Source: Comamonas sp. Y33R10-2 (GTDB lineage Bacteria; Pseudomonadota; Gammaproteobacteria; Burkholderiales; Burkholderiaceae_C). Taken from it: a DNA stretch of 64,000 bases. Of the stretch, positions 27,258 to 37,179 are shown piece by piece. Under the pieces are notes generated by a model that worked only from the letters and a program-made list of their open reading frames with translations, had not been told where the DNA came from and ran no database searches. Position 1 is the first letter of the stretch. Each line of letters starts with the position of its first letter. The position numbers were made by a program, and so were the translations under genes. Where the stretch lies: the NCBI RefSeq assembly GCF_019355935.1, contig NZ_CP079925.1, positions 2,728,001 through 2,792,000 on the forward strand, written 5' to 3'.

Positions 27258-28460
27258 ATGACACTTAACCCACAGGTCATGCCTGATGCCAATGGTTTCT
27301 TCGGCCCCTATGGCGGCCAGCTGGTTCCGCCCGAGCTGAAAAAATGCATGGATGAAATATCTGTCGCCTACGAAGAGATCGTCAAACGCCAAGATTTTCA
27401 AGATGAGCTGGCCTCGCTGTTTGCCGACTATGTGGGTCGCCCCAGCCCGATCTTTCACGCCAAGCGTTTGTCGGATCAGTTGGGCGGCGCGCAGATCCAT
27501 CTCAAGCGTGAAGACCTGAACCACACCGGCGCGCACAAGATCAACCATTGCTTGGGCGAGGCACTGCTGGCCAAGTTTATGGGCAAGAAAAAAGTCATCG
27601 CTGAAACTGGCGCCGGTCAACACGGTGTGGCGCTGGCGACGGCCTGTGCGCTGGTGGGCATTCCCTGCGAAATTCACATGGGGCAGGTAGACATTGAAAA
27701 AGAGCACCCTAATGTCACCAAGATGCGCATTCTGGGCTGCACGCTAGTGCCTGTCACCCGCGGTGCGGCAACGCTCAAAGAGGCGGTGGACAGCGCCTTT
27801 GAGGTGTATCTGCAAGACCCTGTCAACACCATCTATGCCATTGGCTCCGTTGTGGGCCCCCATCCCTTCCCCATGATGGTGCGCGACTTCCAATCCATTG
27901 TGGGCCGTGAGGCGCGTGAGCAGTTTCAGCACAAGCACGGCAAGCTGCCCGACCATGTTGCAGCCTGTGTGGGCGGCGGCAGCAATGCCATGGGTATCTT
28001 CACGGCATTTTTGAACGATGAGTCCGTGCATCTGGTGGGCGTAGAGCCTGCTGGTGAAGGCGTTGACAAGCCAGGTCGCCACGCGGCCACCCTCACCATG
28101 GGCAAGCCCGGCGCCATTCACGGCATGCAGTGCTATGTGCTGGAAAACGCAGAGGGCGAACCGGCAGCGGTGCACAGCATTGCCTCGGGTTTGGACTACC
28201 CCGGCGTGGGCCCACAGCACAGCTATTTAAAAGACATTGGCCGCGTGGATTACCAATCTGCGGACGACAAGGAGTGCCTCAACGCCTTCATGACACTGTC
28301 GCGCGTGGAAGGCATTATTCCTGCGCTGGAAAGCGCCCACGCAGTGGCTTGGGCCATGCGTGAAGCGCCCAAGCTGGGCAAGGATCAGCATATCCTCGTC
28401 AACCTGTCTGGCCGTGGCGACAAGGATGCGGATTACGTGGCCAAAATACTGGGTCTGTAA
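27258..28460 (+). CDS. trpB: Tryptophan synthase beta subunit (orphan copy)
   Basis: 400 residues with complete catalytic features: PLP Lys94 in [19 protein letters not shown] with the catalytic Glu, GGGSNAMG for the cofactor phosphate, and [10 protein letters not shown] near the end. It makes tryptophan from indole and serine. No trpA or trpF lies nearby, so this is a stand-alone copy that may rescue indole or belong to a duplicated set. AAGGAG is 9 bases before the ATG at 27258; an overlapping 5-codon ATG frame begins at 27251. Confidence 0.92.
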   Translation: MTLNPQVMPDANGFFGPYGGQLVPPELKKCMDEISVAYEEIVKRQDFQDELASLFADYVGRPSPIFHAKRLSDQLGGAQIHLKREDLNHTGAHKINHCLGEALLAKFMGKKKVIAETGAGQHGVALATACALVGIPCEIHMGQVDIEKEHPNVTKMRILGCTLVPVTRGAATLKEAVDSAFEVYLQDPVNTIYAIGSVVGPHPFPMMVRDFQSIVGREAREQFQHKHGKLPDHVAACVGGGSNAMGIFTAFLNDESVHLVGVEPAGEGVDKPGRHAATLTMGKPGAIHGMQCYVLENAEGEPAAVHSIASGLDYPGVGPQHSYLKDIGRVDYQSADDKECLNAFMTLSRVEGIIPALESAHAVAWAMREAPKLGKDQHILVNLSGRGDKDADYVAKILGL

Positions 28461-28464
28461 ACCT

Positions 28465-28499
28465 GCACAAAGCTGGCCATGGGCCAGCTTTGTGCTTTT
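28465..28499 (+). terminator. Rho-independent terminator after trpB
   Basis: GCACAAAGCTGGCC and GGCCAGCTTTGTGC form a perfect 14-bp stem with a 3-base loop, followed by TTTT. Confidence 0.9.
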
Positions 28500-28509
28500 G
28501 CAGCGCCTT

Positions 28510-28560
28510 AGAGCCGCTAACGCAAACCGTCGGTTTGCTGGGTTGTGTTCGCCGCTCTTA
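28510..28560. repeat. Inverted repeat with AGAGCCGCTAACRCAA arms, copy 1
   Basis: Arms AGAGCCGCTAACGCAAACC and GGTTGTGTTCGCCGCTCT face each other, with an inner CAAACCGTCGGTTTG palindrome. A longer version with the same arms lies after recQ at 41585-41710. The right edge supplies the stop codon of the minus-strand gene at 28558. Confidence 0.65.
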
Positions 28561-28887
28561 GCGCAGGCCGCCGATATACCGTGCAGAAGTGCGCAGCATC
28601 TCCGCTGCACGGCTGGTGACAAAGCTTTCACTTGTCGATGTGACAGCTTCTGTTGAGAGCGTTTTTGAGCCTGGGTTTTCTCCTGTCCAGCTTTGCTCAA
28701 GCCGATGCGCCAAGCGTGCCATTTCTTCGTCAGCCTTCTCATTTGCATGAGCCAGCGCCAAAGCCACCATCGCCATGGCGTAAGCCTGATTGCCTGCCAT
28801 CCACTCGGTATCCGTGACCCGGCCCATTTTTCGGCGCATCACCACATGTAGGTGCGCGGCAATGGCTAATCTTTCGCTTTCCTCCAT
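28558..28887 (-). CDS. Small hypothetical protein
   Basis: 109 residues from ATG 28887, which has a good GGGAGG site upstream; the longer frame to 28917 lacks one. The N-terminal half is regular helix (ERLAIAAHLHVVMRRKMGRV, then TEWMAGNQAYAMAMVALAL); the C-terminal half is Ser/Thr-rich and polar. I recall similar uncharacterised proteins in this family of bacteria, but no domain can be named. It ends inside an inverted repeat, so its tail may have been altered by that element. Confidence 0.55.
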   Translation of the reverse strand: MEESERLAIAAHLHVVMRRKMGRVTDTEWMAGNQAYAMAMVALALAHANEKADEEMARLAHRLEQSWTGENPGSKTLSTEAVTSTSESFVTSRAAEMLRTSARYIGGLR

Positions 28888-28930
28888 ACAACCTCCCTCG
28901 GTTAAACCTCGGTCCAATTTAGAGCAGTTC

Positions 28931-30163
28931 TTAGTGCTGACGCTCCATGTGCAAGCTGATGTCCAGTCCTTCCATTTCCTGCGCTTTTTCCACCCGCAGC
29001 GGCATCAACACACCAATCAGTAGCAAGATCAAGGCTGTGCCTGCAGCGCTGTAAGCCGCAATAGCCAGCACGGCAATCAGTTGATTGAGAACGGTGGCTC
29101 CAGTGCCTGCAATCAGAGGGTCCGCAAAAATAGCCGTCAAGATCGAACCCACGATGCCGCCTACGCCATGAACGCCAAATACGTCCAGTGAGTCATCGGC
29201 ACCCAAACGGCGCTTAAGCCAGGTTGCACCCCAAAAGCAGACAGCGCCGGCAATCAAACCAATCCACCCCGCACTGCCCACCTGCACAAACCCGGCTGCC
29301 GGAGTAATTGCTACCAAACCCCCCACCATGCCGGAGAGCATGCCCAGCAAGGTGGGCGCACCGCGCATCAACCACTCGACTAACAACCATGACAGCCCGC
29401 CTGCAGCGGCTGCCACTAACGTAACGACAAAAGCCAGTGCCGCACGCCCATCTGCCGACAAGGCCGAGCCTGCATTGAAGCCAAACCAACCAAACAGCAA
29501 CAGGGCTGTGCCCATGGCTGTCCAGCCCAAGCTATTGGGCTCAAATGCCTCTTGGCCATAGCCGCGCCTGCGCCCCAGCATAAAAGCGCAGACCAGCGCT
29601 GCCACGCCGGCATTCACATGCACCACAGCGCCACCTGCAAAGTCCAGTGCACCCAATTGGTTCAACCAGCCACCGCTTTCCCATACCCAGTGAGCAATGG
29701 GTGCATAGACCAGCACGCTCCACAGCGCAGCAAATAGCAGCAGGGCCGCAAAGCTCATGCGCTCCACCACGGCACCCACAATCACTGATGTGGTGATGAT
29801 GGCGAACGCCGCTTGAAACAAGGCATAAGCGGCCTCAGGCAAGTGTGGGGCGAGGTGACTGACGGAGAGCACATTGCGTTTAACGTCAATATGCAAAGAG
29901 GCAAACCAAGCGCGGCTGAGATTACCCAGCCAAGGAGAGTCGGCCGTAAAGGCCAATGAGTAGCCGATGCCAAACCAGGTCAGCGTGACAATGCAAGCCA
30001 CGGCAAAGACGGCGGCCAGCGTGTTCACCACATTCTTGCGCCGCACCATTCCTGCATAAAACAGCGCAACCCCCGGCAAGCTCATCAGTAGCACCAGCGC
30101 TGCTGACATCATCACCCACGCGGTATCTGCCTTGTCTATGGCAGTTAATGGCACCAATTCCAT
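28931..30163 (-). CDS. amt: Ammonium transporter Amt (first copy)
   Basis: 410 residues and 11 predicted helices. The pore signature DFAGGAVVHVNAG carries the first pore His182, and DVFGVHGVGG the second. ALFYAGMVRRKN and WFGFNAG are conserved Amt blocks. Unlike the copy at 48743 it has no cleavable signal-like N-terminus and no adjacent glnK. A sigma-54-like element precedes it at 30202-30217, suggesting nitrogen control. Confidence 0.93.
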   Translation of the reverse strand: MELVPLTAIDKADTAWVMMSAALVLLMSLPGVALFYAGMVRRKNVVNTLAAVFAVACIVTLTWFGIGYSLAFTADSPWLGNLSRAWFASLHIDVKRNVLSVSHLAPHLPEAAYALFQAAFAIITTSVIVGAVVERMSFAALLLFAALWSVLVYAPIAHWVWESGGWLNQLGALDFAGGAVVHVNAGVAALVCAFMLGRRRGYGQEAFEPNSLGWTAMGTALLLFGWFGFNAGSALSADGRAALAFVVTLVAAAAGGLSWLLVEWLMRGAPTLLGMLSGMVGGLVAITPAAGFVQVGSAGWIGLIAGAVCFWGATWLKRRLGADDSLDVFGVHGVGGIVGSILTAIFADPLIAGTGATVLNQLIAVLAIAAYSAAGTALILLLIGVLMPLRVEKAQEMEGLDISLHMERQH

Positions 30164-30201
30164 GCATTTTCTCCCTGTGTGTTTGTTTTGCTAAGGGAGC
30201 A

Positions 30202-30217
30202 AGCAGGTTCTATGCCA
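30202..30217 (-). promoter_or_regulatory. Possible sigma-54 promoter of the first amt
   Basis: On the minus strand the sequence TGGCATAGAACCTGCT keeps the -24 GG and -12 GC with correct spacing (consensus TGGCACG-N4-TTGCW). It lies about 40-55 bases before the amt start, the same distance as the better site before the porin-glnK-amt operon. No NtrC site was recognised nearby. Confidence 0.5.
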
Positions 30218-30293
30218 GTCGCAGGTGTGGTGAGCGGTTTTTTTGAGAGATTTTCGTCACGGTTAATGCAATTCCGACTTCAGGCCACCTATC

Positions 30294-30318
30294 CATAAGC
30301 ATTAATAGCTATCAAATC
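30294..30318. repeat. Dispersed palindromic repeat, degenerate half copy
   Basis: CATAAGCATTAATAGCTATCAAA resembles one arm of the repeat family at 4238 and 44372. It lies upstream of the amt promoter region. Confidence 0.35.
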
Positions 30319-30404
30319 TGATGTTTCTAGGGCCGCATTCTTCGCGAGTGCGAGTCAACCTCAACAGGCCTTGGTGACGGCTAGCAAAGTCACCCACACA
30401 CAAA

Positions 30405-30437
30405 AAAGCCGCAGCCACCCTGAGGTGCTGCGGCTTT
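30405..30437 (-). terminator. Rho-independent terminator of the metalloprotease gene
   Basis: An 11-bp stem of AAAGCCGCAGC with GCTGCGGCTTT and an 11-base loop, followed on the minus strand by a T run (the A run at 30402-30407 on the plus strand). It lies 42 bases past the stop at 30479. Confidence 0.85.
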
Positions 30438-30478
30438 GCGGTTACGGCAGCCACGCAATGATGCGTGGCCTTCGTGCC

Positions 30479-33400
30479 TTAGTGGGTTTGGGTCTGTACG
30501 CCGGTGCTGGTTTGCAACTTCAGCAAAGGCTCCAGATAACGTACCTTGCTGCTGTCCAGCAGTGTCATCACCATGCTGCTGCCCTGAACCAGGCCAGACC
30601 ATTGCTGATTGGCACCATTGGTGCAGTTATAAGTGATCAAACGCCCCACATTGTTGGTCAGGTAACCACTGTGCAAGTCCATGCAACGACCACCGCGCTT
30701 GATGCTCTTGTTGTCGCTGGTGTCCCAGACTTGGGCGTCACTGCGGATGTTGCAGCTGGAGAGCTTGATGTCGTTGGAGCCACCTTGATCCGTCAGGCAC
30801 TGGCTCAAGTCCGCACGGCTACGGATACTGCCGCGGCTGTCCAGAATCCATTGCTCGTTGATAGCGCCAGTACATAGGCTTTTGGCTGCTACACGGATAC
30901 CCGTTTCGGTCTTTTGCAAGCAATTGCCGTTAGACATCTTCAAAGACTGAGCGGCCGGAATCAGAGGCTTGGTTTCCATCCCCACCTTCTGAATCAAAGT
31001 CAGCAAAGCTGCTTGCGCACCTTCAGTGTTCTGCTCTAGCTGGGTGGCGTAGGTGCCGATCCAGTTGTTCAAGCGCTGTACGCTGCTTTGCTGCGTGGTG
31101 TAGCGGCTCAACTGTGTGCGCGCTGCTGAGCTCAGATCTGCGGCATGGTCTGAGTGACTATCGAGCAGCAGTTGCTGGTTGGGGCTGAGTGTCAGCACGC
31201 TTTTGCTGGCCAGTGACAACAAAGCGGTTTGCAGCTCAGGCAACTCTACCTTGCGAATGGCGCTGTAGCCAGCCTCCTTGCCTACCACCACGGCTGGTGC
31301 CATAGGGGGCAGGTTCTGGGGGATATCCAGCGTATACAGCACCTCGGGCGCTGCTGCGGCGGTTTGGCAGCTGAGTGTGGCCTGTGTGGGGTTCTCGCTT
31401 TGCGCCAAATTCACGTGCAGCTTGTTTGGGCGTGTGCCGCCCATTCGCTTGCCCGCCACTGCAATGCGTTGCACGGGCTGGTTGGCAAAGCTCACATCCA
31501 ACCAGCATTGGCGCGGCTCAGTGGTGTTGGCCGCCGTAGTGGGTAGCGTAAAGACGTTGCCCCAGTTGCTACGTGCGGCCGGGTACAAGATGGCCTTGTT
31601 CGTTTGCGGGTCGTAGCCCCCCAGCAAAGTGATGACGGGCACACCATGCAAGCGCGGAGCCAAGAACTTGCCGTTAGGGCTGTTGTACCAAACCAAGTTT
31701 TGGTTGGGGATCGTGGGCGTGAACGGCTCCATCACTTGTGTTGTGGCATTCCACTTCAGGTAACCCGAAGGGGAGGTAGCGCTAGGCACCGGCTTGTCCA
31801 GACTGGGCTGAATCTTGTTTTTCGTGCTGTAGCCGGTGTAGTGGGTGTAGTTGGACAGCGAGCTGGAGTAGTGACCGCCCGCCATGGCATCGGTGCCAAA
31901 GCTGTAGGTGTCCTCAAACACGGGCATGCCTCCCATGCCCCCTGTCTTGACTCGGCTCCAGTGCAGATTGGCTCGCATGCGCTTGCGGTAGCCGATGAAG
32001 CCCCAACCACTGTCATGGTGGTGACCGGCCCAGAAGTAGTTGTCACCGCTCTGACCGGGGAAGTGACCCAGTCCGTAATGGTGGCCGATCTCATGGCTGA
32101 ACTCGTTGCCCTTGGTGGCGTAGAGCGTCAAGATGGCACCGCCGCCGCTCAAGCCATGGCTTTGGCGGCCATTGGTGTACATGCCCGCTGCGTGGTGAGC
32201 CACCGCACTTTGGGTGACCTGAGGTTGATGCTGGGACTGCATGTCCGAGCTGGTCACGCCCCAGTTGGCCATGTTGATGCCGATGCTGAAAGTGGACTTG
32301 GCGGTGTCCCCGCGCATGTCACCGCCATACACATTGCCCTCGGTTGCGCTGCTGGTGTCATAAATGGTGCCGTTGGACACCATGACCTTGGGCAGCTTGA
32401 CGGGCTCGTATGAGGCCACAGTCAGCTTCGCGGCGGGAATGGTTTGGAAGTAATCCGTTGCACCTTTGGCCGGCTGGCTCAGCAGCCAGTGGTCATTGTC
32501 ATTTTTGGGCGGATCGGTCAGCATGCCTAATTGAATGCTGTGCACCACCAATTCACCAGGAGCTGCGAACTCAATGGCTTTGGCAGCCAACGTGCCAGAG
32601 CGACTTTTGGAATCGCTTACGCGCAACTCCATGCCCGGCTTAACCCAGTTCCACGGCAGCACGGCAGACCATGCGCGGCGCGAGTACACATAGTCGGGGC
32701 GACCGTCATTGTTGTTGTAGTCGGAGCGGAAAATCTCGTTGGGGTGGCGCATGGGTAGATTTCCCATGCTCACGCCGTTAACCGAGACCGACACCGTCAT
32801 CGCTTCCACATCTGGCAGCGTAGGATCGGGCGTAATCAGCAGCAATGCTTCGCGCTCTGTGGTGAGCGTTGGCATGTTCTTGGCGGAATTGCCAGACGGA
32901 TCCATCGTGTGGCTTTGGGCGAACTGCACCATGCCGGGCAAGCTGCCGCCCAGATCGTTGCGCACCGCGCGCACTTGGCCCGTCTTATCTTTGTCGTAAA
33001 AGCCCAAGGCATTCGGCGCTGAATATTTGGCGTCGGTCAACTCTGGATAGGTGGGCTTGCTGCCCGAATTACCGTTGCCGGAGCCCAGAGTTGGCGGGGG
33101 CAGCACAACATTACCTAAGCCGGGGCTGCCGGTAGAGGGAAGGGTAATGGAGGGGCTACCGGTGGAGGGGAGGGTAGTGGAAGGGCTGCCGGTGGAGGGC
33201 AGGGTCGTCGAAGGGCTACCGGTGGAAGGGGGTGTAGTCGAAGGGCTACCGGTTGAGGGGCTGCCAGTGACGGGTAGATCCGGGCCAGCACTGTTGCCGG
33301 GAAGGGCGAGTTCTTTTTCTTCTACCGGATCGGGTGGCGTTGTCGGATCCTCCAATGCAGGCGCTGGGGGCGTGGGCGCTGCGACCAAACTAGGGCCATT

Positions 33401-33508
33401 GCTGTTCGAACCTGTGGATGCTTTTTCTAAAGGTTCACCTTCGCAACCACTCAATACCAAAACAGCGGCGCCCAAGATGGCGATGCCTGTTGCATTTAAA
33501 CGCTGCAT
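30479..33508 (-). CDS. Secreted lipoprotein metalloprotease, M66 (StcE/TagA-like), with lectin-like C-terminus
   Basis: 1009 residues. A lipoprotein signal (VLVLSGC, Cys22) is followed by a Pro/Ser/Thr-rich stalk with a 10-residue repeat (~81-131). The zinc site HEIGHHYGLGH is at 472-482 with His472, Glu473, His476 and His482, in the FSHEIGHxYGLGH context of M66 proteases (StcE, TagA), which cleave mucin-type glycoproteins. The C-terminal ~130 residues carry three Q-x-W-type motifs (EQWILD, AQVWDT, QQWSG), as in ricin-B/CBM13 lectins. It would be anchored to the outer membrane. No secretion genes are adjacent. Confidence 0.85.
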   Translation of the reverse strand: MQRLNATGIAILGAAVLVLSGCEGEPLEKASTGSNSNGPSLVAAPTPPAPALEDPTTPPDPVEEKELALPGNSAGPDLPVTGSPSTGSPSTTPPSTGSPSTTLPSTGSPSTTLPSTGSPSITLPSTGSPGLGNVVLPPPTLGSGNGNSGSKPTYPELTDAKYSAPNALGFYDKDKTGQVRAVRNDLGGSLPGMVQFAQSHTMDPSGNSAKNMPTLTTEREALLLITPDPTLPDVEAMTVSVSVNGVSMGNLPMRHPNEIFRSDYNNNDGRPDYVYSRRAWSAVLPWNWVKPGMELRVSDSKSRSGTLAAKAIEFAAPGELVVHSIQLGMLTDPPKNDNDHWLLSQPAKGATDYFQTIPAAKLTVASYEPVKLPKVMVSNGTIYDTSSATEGNVYGGDMRGDTAKSTFSIGINMANWGVTSSDMQSQHQPQVTQSAVAHHAAGMYTNGRQSHGLSGGGAILTLYATKGNEFSHEIGHHYGLGHFPGQSGDNYFWAGHHHDSGWGFIGYRKRMRANLHWSRVKTGGMGGMPVFEDTYSFGTDAMAGGHYSSSLSNYTHYTGYSTKNKIQPSLDKPVPSATSPSGYLKWNATTQVMEPFTPTIPNQNLVWYNSPNGKFLAPRLHGVPVITLLGGYDPQTNKAILYPAARSNWGNVFTLPTTAANTTEPRQCWLDVSFANQPVQRIAVAGKRMGGTRPNKLHVNLAQSENPTQATLSCQTAAAAPEVLYTLDIPQNLPPMAPAVVVGKEAGYSAIRKVELPELQTALLSLASKSVLTLSPNQQLLLDSHSDHAADLSSAARTQLSRYTTQQSSVQRLNNWIGTYATQLEQNTEGAQAALLTLIQKVGMETKPLIPAAQSLKMSNGNCLQKTETGIRVAAKSLCTGAINEQWILDSRGSIRSRADLSQCLTDQGGSNDIKLSSCNIRSDAQVWDTSDNKSIKRGGRCMDLHSGYLTNNVGRLITYNCTNGANQQWSGLVQGSSMVMTLLDSSKVRYLEPLLKLQTSTGVQTQTH
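33116..33268 (-). repeat. In-frame 30-bp tandem repeat in the protease stalk
   Basis: Encodes about four copies of a ten-residue unit STGSPSTTLP plus partial units. Copies differ by a few bases, and the unit length is a multiple of three, so copy number can vary without a frameshift. Confidence 0.85.
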
Positions 33509-33961
33509 TTACATTTCCATTGCTAAAACGGAATTCTAAAAATGCATACGCTTTTACGTATTGACTTTTATTTTATTTTTGGAAAGTCATAGAAAGAGAT
33601 GATTCAAATTGTTTCTATGCGCGTGAATCAAACGCTTGTGTATTGACGGAAACCTTTTTTACTCGGCGATATTGCTCAATATTGAGTCAGATCATTCCTA
33701 CTTTCAAAACGACGGTTTGCCATGACTACCTAGGGAAAGGGTTTTCCAGTAGCCATTGTTAGAGTTTTCGGTCATTTGGGCTGAAAGACTTACTACATGG
33801 GAAGTGCGTGTTGAAGGCGCGAACTGGGGGCAGCGGTGGGGCAAGCTTTTAGAACTCGCCAAGACCCATCGAATATCGCGCTCCAATGGGGTGGAACTCA
33901 CCACAGCCGGGCTGGGGGCGGGCCATTCAATGTCCTGCGCACCATGCTTTGCCGGTTTAAG
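33509..33961. other. 453-base gap with no recognised gene
   Basis: The part next to the protease gene (33510-33720) is AT-rich, which suits a promoter region for that gene. The rest is GC-rich, but no frame on either strand shows family-like sequence. No repeat or hairpin with a T run was found. Confidence 0.45.
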
Positions 33962-35191
33962 TCAGATCGGCTCCATGCGCGTGCTAGCCCAGATGCGATT
34001 CATCTCCGTGCAAAACGGCTGTGCGCAAGGCGCGCGCCCTTGGTATTGGCAGCCCTCGGTGGTGCATAGATGAGAGCGGTGCTCGCCTAGCGGTGGACGC
34101 GTCAGAGCAAACGCATTGGCCGCTTGAGCAGCGGACATGAGCAGCCATGGGTCGGCCTTGTTTTGCAGCACTTGCTGCATCTCTTGTGCAAGCGCCGGTG
34201 CCGGCGATGTCACAGGCAGTGCGGCGCTGCTGGCGGGTGCATGGGGGGCTGTTTGCAAATCTAGCCAAAGCAAAGCACTGGTGCGCTGGCTGGCAGGGGC
34301 GCCCTGTGCCTGTAGCACCAAGGCTAAGGGCCCCGACGGTGGGGGCATGCTGCCTTCAGGCCACGGCATGCGCAGGCCTGTTGACGTGGGGGCAAAGCCA
34401 CTTTGCGGTGTGCTTTGTGCAGCGCTGGCGCTGCCGATCACGGCTGCCCCCATGGTCTGTGCCCAATGGCTTGGCACTTGTAGCGTGATCGAAAAACCGC
34501 GCTCGCCTTGCGGCGTGAGAAGGCTGCCTTGTTGAACCCACCAGTTTTGCAGTACTGGCAGTTTGCCCGCACTGGCGCGCTCATCGGCTATACCGGGCGT
34601 AGCCATTTGCCCTGTAGCGTTGCTCGTTTGCAAAGCCGCTGCCGTAGTCGATGACAGCGCTGCGGCTGTTTGCATGGCCGAGGAAAGGCCCGAGCCGGTG
34701 GATGCGCCATTGGCCGCATTCACCAATGCTTGCATCAGGGCGGGCGAGCCCGGCTGTGCGGCCAGCAATTGCAAAGGTTGCAGGGTGGGTAAAGCGCCCG
34801 GAACTTGAACCTGCAAGTTGCTCAGGAGTTGCTGCAGCCATTGCATGGTGGCCGCAGGCAAACCGTGTGCCGGCCAGTTGGCAGGATTTGCGCTGGGCCT
34901 GGCTTGCACTTGCAAGGCCAGTTGAGCAATGAGCTGCTCAAACGCCTGCAATCGCAGATTTTGCAGCGCCTGCGGTGACCACTGGGCTGTGGTGACGCTG
35001 GGTGTGGCTGCGACAGGTCCTGAAGTACTGGCGGAATTAGCGGGGCTAGCTGCATTGGCGGCGGGTGCGGCTTGTACCGCTGCAGCAAACCCAGAGGCGA
35101 TGGCTGTCGGCCCCGCTACAGGAGTGACCGCTGTGGGGGCTGTTATGGCTGGAGCGGTGTTAGCCGCAAGAGGTAGGAGGGGCGCAGTCAT
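33962..35191 (-). CDS. Ala/Pro-rich hypothetical protein with a C-terminal four-Cys motif
   Basis: About 409 residues from the ATG at 35191 (a TTG four codons earlier is possible; neither has a clear ribosome site). The N-terminal ~80 residues are nearly all Ala, Pro, Thr and Ser; the middle has amphipathic helices (LQAFEQLIAQLALQVQ; MQWLQQLLSNLQVQVP). The last ~35 residues contain C-x4-C-x7-C-x4-C, a possible zinc site. The Ala/Gln/Pro layout resembles FliK-like hook-length proteins, but no flagellar gene is near and the Cys motif is not part of FliK. Function not assigned. Confidence 0.6.
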   Translation of the reverse strand: MTAPLLPLAANTAPAITAPTAVTPVAGPTAIASGFAAAVQAAPAANAASPANSASTSGPVAATPSVTTAQWSPQALQNLRLQAFEQLIAQLALQVQARPSANPANWPAHGLPAATMQWLQQLLSNLQVQVPGALPTLQPLQLLAAQPGSPALMQALVNAANGASTGSGLSSAMQTAAALSSTTAAALQTSNATGQMATPGIADERASAGKLPVLQNWWVQQGSLLTPQGERGFSITLQVPSHWAQTMGAAVIGSASAAQSTPQSGFAPTSTGLRMPWPEGSMPPPSGPLALVLQAQGAPASQRTSALLWLDLQTAPHAPASSAALPVTSPAPALAQEMQQVLQNKADPWLLMSAAQAANAFALTRPPLGEHRSHLCTTEGCQYQGRAPCAQPFCTEMNRIWASTRMEPI

Positions 35192-35331
35192 GAAGGCAAT
35201 CAAAAGCCGAGCCGTTCGCGATGGATGCTTGCCATTGTGCCCAAGCGGTTCACACGACTGATGATTGCTACTGAAAAATGAGCTGCTCGTTTATGCAAAC
35301 AAAGCGAGAAAGCCTTGTTTGATGTCTGAAA

Positions 35332-36408
<1,077 letters not shown>

Positions 36409-36508
36409 AGACCGCCATTGTAGGAAAGCTGGCGGGGTCTGCAGGCCAGCCGGGCATTGCCCGCGTGTCCGCGCCCATGCAGATGGCAGGCTTGCCGGGT
36501 AGCGAAGC

Positions 36509-37162
36509 TCAGAGCCTGCGCTTGGCCATGCGAAACGTCAGGTTCCAGCGCTCGCTGCCCAGCAGGTGATGCAAGCCATCCTTGAGCGGGCTGACGCCAT
36601 GAAACACCAGCCGCGAAGGCCCGCCCCAGACCACCACATCGCCATGGGTCAGCACAAAACGCTTGATGGGGTTCTGACGCGCCAACCCGCCCCAGAGAAA
36701 GGTGCAGGGCAAACCGAGTGAGACGGAAACGATGGGCGCAGAAAAGTCGGCCTCATCCTGATCGCGGTGCAGGCCCATTCGGGCACCGCTCTGGTAGCGG
36801 TTGATCAGGCAAGCATCCGGCGCAAAGTCCGAACAACCGGCCGCAGCGGCAGCTGCCACCGCCTGTTCATGCAAAAAGGCAGGGATGGCAGGCCAGGCTT
36901 TGCCAGTCAGAGGATCGACGGCGCTGTAACGGTAGCCCTGCAGATCAGACACCCAGCCCCAGTCACCTGCATTGGTGATCGCTACCGACATGGACTTGCC
37001 ACCGGGAACCTGCATGACCCTGAACGATGCCTGCGCCTGCAAGGCTTGAACCGCCTCAATCCAGCGCAGCTCTGACGCCGCTGCAAAGCCGCGCAGCAGC
37101 ACAGCGCCCTCGTCAATGATTTCGGGCGGCTGGGCTTCGGGCTCGAACTGCGGCAGGCTCAT
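36509..37162 (-). CDS. alkB: AlkB-type DNA demethylase
   Basis: 217 residues of the Fe(II)/2-oxoglutarate dioxygenase fold. Iron ligands are His132 and Asp134 in MGLHRDQDE and His188 in LVFHGV; the 2-oxoglutarate/substrate arginines are in RWNLTFR near 206-212. NRYQSGARM is the AlkB signature. It repairs 1-methyladenine and 3-methylcytosine in DNA. It lies 17 bases after hutG and may be co-transcribed with it. Confidence 0.92.
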   Translation of the reverse strand: MSLPQFEPEAQPPEIIDEGAVLLRGFAAASELRWIEAVQALQAQASFRVMQVPGGKSMSVAITNAGDWGWVSDLQGYRYSAVDPLTGKAWPAIPAFLHEQAVAAAAAAGCSDFAPDACLINRYQSGARMGLHRDQDEADFSAPIVSVSLGLPCTFLWGGLARQNPIKRFVLTHGDVVVWGGPSRLVFHGVSPLKDGLHHLLGSERWNLTFRMAKRRL

Positions 37163-37179
37163 GGCGCCATCATCGCTGA

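Noticed and set aside
36409..36508. An SAH riboswitch before the homocysteine module of MetH
   Set aside because: The GAGGAGCGCTGC core and its pairing partners are absent; only a possible -10 box close to the start is seen.
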